Shown here: positions 42,489 to 52,016 of the stretch, one piece after another
Layout: each line of letters begins with the position of its first letter
Position numbering within the stretch: the stretch's first letter is position 1
Assembly: GCA_030280995.1 (NCBI GenBank)
Contig: JASXTE010000001.1
Span: forward strand, 31,801,700 to 31,865,699
Length of the DNA: 64,000 nucleotides
Reading direction: 5' to 3'
Origin: Hemileia vastatrix
Taxonomy: Eukaryota > Basidiomycota > Pucciniomycetes > Pucciniales > Zaghouaniaceae
Program-made: the position numbers and the translations under genes
The notes under the pieces: generated by a model
Seen by the model: the letters and a program-made list of their open reading frames with translations, nothing else
What the model was told of the DNA's origin: nothing
Databases searched by the model: none

Positions 42489-43262
42489 TGTCACCGGACG
42501 ACCTATGCACAAGGTCGAGGATGTTCCTGAAAGTGAGATGAGGGATTTAGAAACTTCTTCGAAGCACAGAGGAATGATTCGAGGAAATGATTCAAAGGTC
42601 ACTCAAAGTAATAGCTACAGGTTCGAGGTTTGTTCAAGAAGAATTATAGACTAGTTTCAGAGGTAATAGTAATTCTTAAAATCTCATGAAGGGTTGGAAA
42701 CTCAATAATCAAAGATTTAGGATTTAGAAATGAATATTGAGAAAATAAGAGAAAGATACAATAACAATGATTTTAACTTTTTAAAGATTTACCACTATTA
42801 ATGTAAATACAATTTTATAATTTAATTCTAAGGAATATCGAACCAAATACCCAACCCCTTTTATATCCTTTGTTCCTCCTCGCATTGACCTCCCTTCCAT
42901 TGCACCATTCCCATTCCATTGACCATTACTAACATACACTAAGACCTTCTTCGCTAAATATCCGTCCATGCTCAATTTACCCCTTTTTAATTAATTAACA
43001 AAACTTTAATAAAAACTACTACTGTACTATTTCGTTGAACCTAGCGCTGTGCGTCACTTATTGAAAAGGACTAATGTACCCTATTGGGAGATTGACTAAT
43101 TTAGATTTAGAGTTTAGGCTAGTGCAGTTAAATAGTAAGTACACAAAGGAAAATCGCAGTTGCTATGGAGAATTGCTTTCTGCGCTTCGAGTATAGATTT
43201 AGGACTCGATATTATTGATTTAATGAGTTGATTTCGCCTCGAGTGTCACGTGGCGCGTGACA
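42489..43262 (-). repeat. 3' LTR of E
   Basis: 774 bp. Its right edge is a near-palindrome (GTCACGTGGCGCGTGAC, 43244-43260) containing CACGTG. It is the 3' LTR with respect to gag-pol. Confidence 0.93.
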
Positions 43263-43272
43263 GATGCCCGGG

Positions 43273-43280
43273 TATAAAAA
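43273..43280 (+). promoter_or_regulatory. TATA box for the antisense gene of E
   Basis: TATAAAAA lies 10 bp inside the LTR edge and about 100 bp before the ATG at 43375. That spacing suits a fungal core promoter. It points in the antisense direction. Confidence 0.6.
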
Positions 43281-43374
43281 ATTGCGAGCTCCGTTGAGCT
43301 TGAGCCATCTTCCCACACTAGTTTCCCTTTTTCTAATAAATTTTTCCCTCACTTCTTAATTACTTATTTTTATA

Positions 43375-44327
43375 ATGAACTGCCCCACTCCCACACCTAC
43401 GCCTCCACACCCTAAAGCAGATGGGGGAATGATCACACGAAAGTTTTCACAGACTTGCACGGCTTGTGAAAGCATGGAGTATTTCTGTGTCAAAAGTACG
43501 GCGACCCAAGGCCCTCGCCAGAAATGTGAGTTTTGCCGTTGGCGGCGAGTGGCGTGTGATGCGTTGACGAAGAACGCGGAAATCGAAAAGCGATTTACCA
43601 AGACTAAGTTTTGGGTAATTCCTAAAACCAAAGAGGTGGTTGAAGACATTTGGGATGTCTTGATTGAAGATGAACAATCGGTGGGGGAAAATGATAAGGA
43701 ATTAAACAACAAGATCTCAACCTGGGTAACCCAGGCCACGAGTTCGAAGCGAGGTGTCAAGGAAGAGGTCGACGAGTTGGTGGAGGAGGATGAAGATGAA
43801 GTCCCTGTTCCAGGGCGGGCACCCAAGAAACGATGGGTGGTCATTGAGGACGATGAGGAAGAGAGAGAGGTAGAGGTCGAAGTGGCGCCAAGGTTATTTC
43901 TAGAGCCTGACCCCATCTTCGAGGTAAGTTTTATTTGTTTATTTTAGGGATGATGTTACTGATGAGTTTTTTGTTTTAGACATCGAATAACCTTGAAGAG
44001 CCGATTGCGGAGTTTGCGTCGGTTATACCAACTGAGGCAAACCCTCCGGCCCCAGAAGTAATTGAAGAACCTGAAGACACCCTGGACCAGGTGTGGTCGA
44101 AGAAACCCTGTCAAGGTCGACGAGTAAGGTTCGTGGAAGAATTATGTGGGGAGGTCGACACAATTATTGACGCGGCTTCCTTCGACATGGCAGAGGAGCT
44201 CTTGGAGATGGGAGAGGTGGTTCCGGTAGGAGAGGAGGAGGTATTTGAGAAATGCAGGAAGGAGATAAGGGTAGTTTTGGAGAAAATGAAAAGATTGGTT
44301 CGAGAGAAATTAAAAGAAAAGATTTGA
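43375..44327 (+). CDS. Antisense gene of E: zinc-cluster protein with acidic region, two exons
   Basis: Exon 1 runs 43375-43923, a 56-bp intron 43924-43979 (GTAAGT...TTTTAG), and exon 2 43980-44327. Splicing joins the two frames and gives 298 residues. The six-cysteine pattern CX2CX6CX12CX2CX6C lies at residues 28, 31, 38, 51, 54 and 61, with RWRR in the second half-cluster. Strongly acidic stretches follow (around residues 125-175), then a C-terminal helical, charged segment. The spacing equals that of antisense gene 1 of A, although E and A are different Ty3/gypsy lineages. Placement is also the same: antisense, between pol and the 3' LTR. It is open while gag-pol of the same element has eight stops. 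A DNA-binding regulator is inference. Confidence 0.74.
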
Positions 44328-44548
44328 AATGAAAAGGAGATGTAAAGAAGTAGAAAAAATTTGTATTTTAGTTTTATTTTATTTTTATTTTATTTATTTT
44401 TTTATTGTAGGTGAATGTTATTAATTTTATAAGATTTGAGAGAGAGAGAAAAAGAAAAAAAAGAAGTTTTAAATAAAAAATTTTAGAATTTGAAAGAAGA
44501 AATTTAAAGAAAGGAAAAAAGGTTGTTTAATTGAAGGAAGTTTTAATG

Positions 44549-44582
<34 letters not shown>

Positions 44583-44684
44583 AAGGAAATTTTTATGTAA
44601 GAAAAGAAAGAGAACAAAAAAGTAACGGTTTTGTGATTGAGATGAGTTTGTTAAATTGAGGATTTAATGAAAGAAAAATATATG

Positions 44685-44715
<31 letters not shown>

Positions 44716-45384
44716 AATTTTTAGTTGAAAAGAGAGGAAGAAGAAAGAAAAGAAAAAAACAGAATTTGGAATTTAAGAGAATTTGAAAAGAAGAATTATC
44801 TGTTTCAAAGAATTATTATAGGGATATTTAGAGGTTGAAGTTAAGTTCGAGGAAATGGTCGTGTCGTACAAGATTTGATGATTCGAAGGAAAGAAAGTTT
44901 TTAAAAGAGAAAATAAATTTGTGGAATAGAAATTTTTTGAAGAGAATTTTAAATTTAAGAAATGAATGTATTTAAAGAATTGAAAAAGAAAAGAAAGAAA
45001 ATATTTAGAGAGACTTAAGAGTTTTTTATTTTATTTTATTATTTATGTTTGTTCTATTTATTTTATTTTATTTTATTATTTATATTTATTCTATTTATTT
45101 TATTTTTATTTTATTTTATTTTATTTTATTTTATTTTATTTTATTTCATTTTATTTTATTTTATTTTATTTTATTTTATTTTATTTTATTTTATTTTATT
45201 TTATTTTATTTTATTTTAATTTTAATTTTGATTTTATTTTTAGTTGGTTTTGCAAGAAATTTTATAGAAGGAGAAGAAAGAAAAAAGAAGAGAGAAAAAA
45301 GAAAACAAGGCTAAGAAATTTAAGAGGTGTTTTAGATTTTAAAGAAAGAAAGAAAAAGAAAAGAAAATTTTAAATAAAGAAATT
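44328..45384. repeat. Low-complexity region of E: poly-T runs and a TTTTA microsatellite
   Basis: Purine-rich and AT-rich sequence with T-runs at about 44549-44575 and 44683-44711 and an ATTTT/TTTTA microsatellite at about 45024-45225. No gene is seen; the open frame over the microsatellite is an artefact of the repeat. Confidence 0.8.
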
Positions 45385-48300
45385 TTAAGGTTTTGGTTTT
45401 AAAGGATATTTCAAATGAAAAGATTTTAGGAGTTCAGGAGCATTAGAAACATTGATGGCTGGTTCCCAGGATGTTTTGTCTGAGTCATTGAGGAAGCCTT
45501 CCCATTCCACGAGGTATTGAAGTTTCCCCTTGCGTATTCTTGAATCAAGGATACGACTTACTTCCCACTCTAGATGATCTTCTACTTCGACCGGTTCCGG
45601 AGGGGGTTGGTTCTTGCCCGGGTATATTTCTCGAGCCAGTTCCAGGAGAGATACATGGAAAACAGGGTGAATCGCCTGCCATTCAGGAGGTAACTTGAAT
45701 CGAAATGCAGTTTTAGAGACTTCAGAGTCGATTTCGAATGGTCCCAAGCGCTTGTCAGCCAGTTTCTTTGATGTTCTTGTTGTTCTAATGTTTCGTGTGT
45801 CGAGCCATACTTTGTCGCCTGGTTTAAAGGAAGGAGCAGATTGTCGATGTTTATCGGCCTGTTCCTTGTATCTTCCAATCGCTGATTCCATGTTTGTTTT
45901 AAGTTCTTCTTGGAGTCTTGATATAGTTCGAAGATAATGTTCCGCAGGATGATTAGTTCCTACATGGATTGAGTTGAATCGAGGATGTCGTCCATAAATG
46001 GTTTTGAAGGGAGATTTTCGTGTCGAAGAATGAGTTGAGTTATTATAAGCAAATTCGACCAATGGTAACCATGTGGTCCAATCGTCTTGTTGGTAACTGA
46101 CATACATTTGAAGATATTGCTTGAGGATTTGGTTAACTCTTTCTGTTTGACCATCGGTTTCAGGGTGATAGGCCGTGGAGAGATTCCTCGTGATATTGAG
46201 TTGTCGACACAGTTGGGTCCAGAATGTGGATACAAACAATGAGCCTCTATCTGAAATAATATCATTTGGTAAGCCGTGTTTAGAAAATACATATTCTAGA
46301 AACAATTTTGACAAATCTTCTGCTGTAGCAGTAGTAGTGGTTTTAATAAAAATAGACATTTTTGAAAATCTATCTACTATTACTAATATAGCATCAAAAT
46401 CATTAGACATATGAAGTTGAGAAATGAAATCCATCGATAAAGATTCCTAAGGTTTAGAGGGAATAGGAAGTGGTTGAAGCAACCCATGCTTCCGGTGACG
46501 GGGAGCCTTATTCCTATTACATTCGTAACAAGCTTTTATATAGGCCTTGATTTCCCTGGTCATACATGGCCAGAAGAAATCCCTTGCTATTAACTGGTAG
46601 GTTTTATCAACCCCAAAATGACCAGCTAATGGAGGATCATGTCAACTGTTGAAAATCCATAATTTTATCTCATTGTTGTCGGGTATGACTACTCTACCTT
46701 CAAAGACTAATAGACCTGATTCAATACTAAATCTTTTGGCCCCTTGCTTTGAGAGTATTTTGTCTTTTAACCCTAAACAATAATCGTCCTTCGACTGAGC
46801 TTCGAGGATGTTGGATAGTGGATTTTGAAAAGATTGAATTGTCATCGAATTAAGTTGATGAGTTGTTAACATTGATTCGTTGAAGATTGATTGCACATTT
46901 GCTGGTTTCTTGTCAGCAAATGGGTCCCCCCGCTGTGGGTAAACGTCGTCCCGACGTGACAAGATATCTGGGACAATGCAGTTTTTTCCTGGGCGATAGG
47001 AAATAGAGAAAGAAAATTCAGACAAGAATTCAGCCCACCTGGCTTGATGCCTGGTTAACACTTTAGAAGAAATGAAGTATTTTAAAGCATTATGATCTGT
47101 TAAAATTTGAAAAGGACTATCTAGGCTGAGAAGAAAAGAATGCCATTTTTTAAGACAATGGATAATAGCTAAAAGCTCTTTGTCATGAATTTCATAATTT
47201 AATTCTGCGGCTATGAGTTTGTGTGACTCAAAAGCAACAGGATGAAACAAATTTGTTTCAGGATTTAATTGGGAGATGACCCCTGCAATAGCATAATCGC
47301 TCGCATCTGTCTCAACTATTGTCGAGGCAGAAGGATCAAAATGTCAAAGAATTGGGGCTGTGGTGAACACCGTTTTTAGTGCTTTGAATTCCTTTCGTGC
47401 TGTAGAAGTAAAAACAAAAGGAATATCTTTTCTAAGAAGAGAAGTAAGATTGGAAATAGTTTTAGAGTAATCTTTAATAAATCTTCTATAGAAGTTTGCA
47501 AAACCCAAAAATCCTTGGAGTGATTTAATGTTTTTGGGCTCAGGCCATTCCAGGATTTTCTGGACTTTTTTGTCATCCATGACTAAACCATCAGTGGACA
47601 ACGTAAAACCCAAAAAATAAATTGATTTGAGGCGGAATTCGCATTTATTATGCTTGGCGTAGAGACCATGATCTCGAAGACAATTTAGGACCTGTCGAAC
47701 ATGATGAATATGTTTATCCAGTGTTTTCGAGAATATTAAAATATCATCTAAATAGACGACTACAAATTGTTCAACAACATCTTGAAAGATATCATTAACA
47801 AAAGTTTGAAAAGTTGAAGGTGCGTTACATAATCCAAAAGGCATAACTAAATATTCAAAACTACCAAATCTAGTGCGCATTGCAGTCAGTGGTTCATGAC
47901 CTTCCCCAATGCGAATAAGATTGTAAGCGCCTCTAAGATCAATTTTAGAAAAGAAATTAGCACCATTGAAAAGGGTAAGAAGTAATGACATACGAGGAAC
48001 AGGATATGCATTCTTCTTTGTGACTGTGTTGAGCTTTCTATAGTCAACACACAACCTAAGACTACCATCCTTCTTTTTTACAAAGAGGACAGGGGAGCCG
48101 GTTGGAGATTTACTGGCTCTGATGAAACCTTTGGCTACATTCTCTGCAATGTAGTCTCGAAGAACTTGAGATTCGTCCTTCGATAAAGAATAGACAGGAC
48201 CTGCTGGAGGTACTGGGCCTATTAACTCTATTTGATGATCGTAGGGTCAATGAGGTGGTAACTTATCGGCCTTACAGATTGAGAAAACATCGAGGAAATA

Positions 48301-49040
48301 ATGGTAGATTTCCGGTAGTGTTGATTTAATGGCTTCAACGTTGATTTGGTCCTCCTCTTCATCTTCGAGAGAATCTGTCGAGGGGATACCTGTATTGAGA
48401 GAGCAGAATTCGATTACTTCGAGGCAATTTAAATCCTCTTCAAGTGAAGTCATCGAGCTAGAAGGGTTAGCCAATTGCTCATTTAAAGAAGGATCAGATG
48501 CTTGCAAGTCATCTGGCAGAGACTTGTCCTCTAGCAGGACGTTGTCAGGCGGGTTGTTTAACTCCCTATTGACCTGCATTGAAGAATCAGAAATATACTT
48601 AGAGCGTGGGGTGATCAATCCCCTAGTCCAATCAATTTCGGGATTCCAATGCGTTAAAAATTCATGGCCAAGAATGGTATCGTCCATCCTTGGGGCGTCC
48701 AAGACTGATAATTCCCACTCAAAGGGGGGAAAGTTTGGAAAGTTGAAAACCCATAAAACTTTCTTACTTACCCAATATTTGGGTTCCTCTGATTCGACCA
48801 AATAGATTGGAGTTCGATCGATATCTGTAAATGTTATTTGAAGCTTCTCGGCAAAAGATAAACTAACAAAAGAAATTGAAGCTCCTGAGTCTATAAGAAA
48901 ACTGAAGGGGATATCCTCCTTAAAAAGAATGAATCTCAAGCGGTTTAAGGCAACTCCAGTCCTTAAGACATGGAGGTTCTGTGCACTGGGAGAGATAAGA
49001 TAGTTTGCTTTGCACACAAGTAAACTATCTACTAGTTTTT
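45385..49040 (-). pseudogene. Element E pol: protease, RT, RNase H, integrase, chromodomain; four stops
   Basis: One minus-strand frame, interrupted by TGA at 48247-48249, 47344-47346 and 46642-46644 and by TAG at 46447-46449. The protease has LIDSGAS near 48890 and the RT has the VVYLDDI box near 47760. RNase H runs around ETDASDYA (47315) to TDHNALK. The integrase has an HHCC finger (CYECNRN, about 46520), MDF (46430), SDRG (about 46250) and a Glu at TERVNQ (46140). The C-terminal chromodomain (VSRILDSRIRKG ... LVEWEGF ... SWEPA) lies near 45560-45450. All three TGA stops fall where related proteins commonly have Arg, consistent with CGA to TGA change. Confidence 0.92.
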
Positions 49041-50219
49041 TGACCTCGAACTAGTACCTTCTCTTTCCTTCAACTTTACACAGTCTTCCAACTTGTTCTT
49101 ACCCCCACAATACATACATAACCCATTATCTGCTCGTCTTTTCCTCTCAGCTTCTTTAAGTTCCCCTTTAGGATCCAGTACTTTGCTGATATTGCCTGGG
49201 GTTGAGCCTTTTGGTCAAGGTTTATCCTTTCCCTTATTGGGTTTGGATTGAGTCGAGGAGGATTGATTTGGTCGTGGGTGTGAAGAAGGTCCCAATTTAA
49301 AATTTAGGCCTTGAGATTTGTTGGCATATTGACGATGTTGAAGTCCTCCTTGATAAACGCCGTCAAGTTCGAGGGTTCAATCCATTAAATCCGTTAAAGT
49401 AGTCATCTTCTGACCGTGAAGATTTAATTGATCTAGAATCCTCGAAGGAAGCCCTTTCTTGAAATGATACTTAAGGGCAGCATCATTCCAACCTACTTGA
49501 GTTTGAAGTGCTCTGAAGTTCGAGATATATTCAGAGGCTTCACCATTATCACTCATGCAAAGAAAATCAAGTTCAATTTCGGCGTTGTCCGTTTCATTAG
49601 GGTCCCCAAACAACATAAAAAGTTGGTCTTCGAACTTTTCCCAATTATTGATAAGTAAGTGGGTTTCTGTCAAAGAAAGCATGAGTAGATAAGGTTCGAA
49701 CCATCTTTCTGCTTTCCCGGCTAGGAATGAAGAAGCTTAAACAACCTTTGATCGGTCACTGTTAAAGGTTCGAGGGTCATTATGGAAAAGTAGCTTGCAG
49801 GTTTGCAAGAAGGGTCACAATCTGTCGGGGTGATCTCCGTCGAATTTGTCAGGAGATTTCATAGAAGGAAATTTGAACTTAGATCCCTCTGAAGACGTTG
49901 GATGTGACAGGGCATTCATGAAAAGTCTCATGAAATCTTCCAGAGAGTTAGATGGTCCAGGTTCTGAGGATTGGCCAGCAGGGTGATTGGCAGGGACGGA
50001 TGGTGCCTTGTGCATTGTATCCTCTCCTTCTTCTTCGTCACTAGAATCCTCAAAATCTTGTGGGATGTCTTCTACAGATTGAACTGAATGTTGCCGTTCC
50101 CTAAGGTTGAGTGGTTCCAAAGAGTGAGTGCGAGAAACAGACCTTGTGGCTGTTGGCCTGCCTCTAGCGCGAGCTCTAGTAGTAGCGCCCGTAGGAGGAG
50201 TGCGTTGAACAGGTGCCAT
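49041..50219 (-). pseudogene. Element E gag, four in-frame stops
   Basis: The ATG is at 50219. The Arg/Ala-rich N-terminus is followed by an acidic patch (SSDEEEGED) and KSPDKFDGD. TGA at 49815, TAA at 49737, TGA at 49377 and TGA at 49215 interrupt the frame. The segment 49682-49377 is the typical chromoviral Gag core (LINNWEKFEDQL, YISNFRALQTQ). Near 49100 a CX2C-type knuckle (CMYCGGKNKLEDC) is one residue short and lacks the His, and the frame changes to that of pol nearby. That may be a single deletion in the knuckle. Confidence 0.87.
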
Positions 50220-50290
50220 TTAAAATTTTAGAAACACCTAAAAGGACGTAGTAGTGCAAAGAATGAGAACTACGGAGAATTAAATTATAC

Positions 50291-51064
50291 TTTCACCGGA
50301 TGACCTACGCACAAGGTCGAGGATGTTCCTGAAAGTGAGATGAGGGATTTAGAAACTTCTTCAAAGCACAGAGGAATGATTCGAGGAAATGATTCGAAGG
50401 TCACTCAAAGTAATAGCTACAGGTTTGAGGTTCGTCCGAGAAGAATTATAGACTAGTTTCAGAGGTAATAGTAACTCTTAAAATCTCACGAAGGGTTGGA
50501 AACTCAATAATCAAAGATTTAGGATTTAGAAATGAATATTGAGAAAATAAGAGAAAGATACAATAACAATGATTTTAACTTTTTAAAGATTTACCACTAT
50601 TAATGTAAATACCATTTTATAATTTAATTATAAGGAATATCGAACCAAATACCCAACCCCTTTTATATCCTTTGTTCCTCCTCGCATTGAACTCCCTTCC
50701 ATCACACCATTCCAATTCCATTGACCATTACTAACATACACTTAGACCTTCTTCGCTAAATATATGTCCATGCTCAATTTACCCCTTTTTAATTAATTAA
50801 CAAAACTTTAATAAAAACTACTACTGTACTATTTTGTTGAACCTAGCGCTGTGCGTCGCTTATTGAAAAGGACTAATGTACCCTATTGGGAGATTGACTA
50901 ATTTAGATTTAGAGTTTAGGCTAGCGCAGTTAAATAGTAAGTACACAAAGGAAAATCGCAGTTGCTATGGAGAATTGCTTTCTGCGCTTCGAGTATAGAT
51001 TTAGGACTTGATATTATTGATTTAATGAGTTGATTTCGTCTCGAGTGTCACATGGCACGTGACA
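50291..51064 (-). repeat. 5' LTR of E
   Basis: 774 bp, equal in length to 42489-43262. Its inner edge begins TTTCACC where the other copy has TGTCACC. Between it and the gag ATG (50220-50290) I see no clear tRNA-type primer-binding site. Confidence 0.93.
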
Positions 51065-51069
51065 TATAT

Positions 51070-51430
51070 CAAGGGATTTATTGGGGAACTCAGTGTGTAT
51101 AAAAGGAGGAGGTTTTTGGGTCTTGTTTCTACATTCTTTATCATTACAATTTAACCAATATAACCAAATAAATTACAATACATATCAATTAGTACTTTTA
51201 TAAGACTTTTGAATAGTATCTGAATTATATAATCTATTTTTCTACCAACTACAAAGATTGTAAGCCATATATAAGAATAGTGAGAATTATATTACTGAGA
51301 CCTTTATATTTGACTATATTTTACAACTTAGTGGATTAAAACTACAGTATTCATATAGGACCATTCAAATCTTCTAGACAACTGACTATTCAAGCTAGTT
51401 CACGTCTTTGTACTTGACCTTAGCCTGAAA
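51070..51430 (+). repeat. 5' LTR of C, right part
   Basis: It matches 59210-59570 after the TATAT duplication. It contains TATAAAA at 51098-51104. The inner edge ends CTGAAA instead of CTGACA. Confidence 0.95.
51098..51104 (+). promoter_or_regulatory. TATA box in the C 5' LTR
   Basis: TATAAAA sits in GTGTATAAAAGGAGGAGG, identical in the 3' LTR (59238-59244). It is about 330 bp before the LTR end. The E insertion separates it from all upstream LTR sequence. Confidence 0.6.
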
Positions 51431-51432
51431 AT

Positions 51433-51445
51433 TGGGGACCTTTCC
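51433..51445 (+). other. Putative primer-binding site of C
   Basis: TGGGGACCTTTCC lies two bases after the LTR end, the same position as in B and D2 and identical to D2. Confidence 0.72.
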
Positions 51446-52016
51446 TCAAGAATTCTGTTATAATCCAGTAAGTGAAATTTTCAAAGAAGGTACATGTAAA
51501 TAATATCCCTATAGAAATATTTGGATAATTACAACAGGTTGGGGTCACTTATATAGTGATTTCAGAAAAAGAAGCCCTGTTATATAATAAAATTGTGATA
51601 TTGAATCATCAATTTTACCACTAATTTAACATATAATTGTTCTTAGTGGGAGTCTGTCAATAGACCAATTAAATTTGTGATCTTTGCAGATGATAACCAA
51701 TTAAAACTGATTAATTGTTTTCTTTTTACAGGAATCTTAATCCCTTTTTATTGGTTTGTTAAATTCATTTAATATTTGGAAAGAATCTTACTAACAAATT
51801 TTCTTTTTTAAATATAAATACACGGCTACATATTGTAGACCAGTTAAATCAAGTGACCACATAAAAGCATATTTGACTTTTTGGCACTTAAATATTCACT
51901 TAATACCAATAAGTAAGCAATAAAATTGTCTTCAGTGGTATTAATAAATACTGATTAAACTCCTTTTTGAAGTTTTTCATATCTAAACTTTCAATTCTCT
52001 AAAATTCCACGTAAAA
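51446..52016 (+). other. Untranslated leader of C
   Basis: About 570 AT-rich bases up to the gag ATG, with no plausible gene. It is similar in length to the leader of B. Confidence 0.6.

Larger units (their letters stand above)
42489..51064 (-). mobile_element. Ty3/gypsy chromovirus E, complete, nested in the C LTR
   Basis: 8,576 bp with 774-bp LTRs (42489-43262 and 50291-51064), terminal TGTCAC...GTGACA and a TATAT target duplication (42484-42488, 51065-51069). Gag-pol is on the minus strand, and an intact-looking antisense gene is on the plus strand next to the 3' LTR. The LTRs differ at about 27 positions, many of them CpG versus TpG/CpA. Confidence 0.95.

Noticed and set aside
45045..45314. 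Phe/Tyr/Leu-rich 89-codon open frame
   Set aside because: It is a translation of the TTTTA microsatellite.
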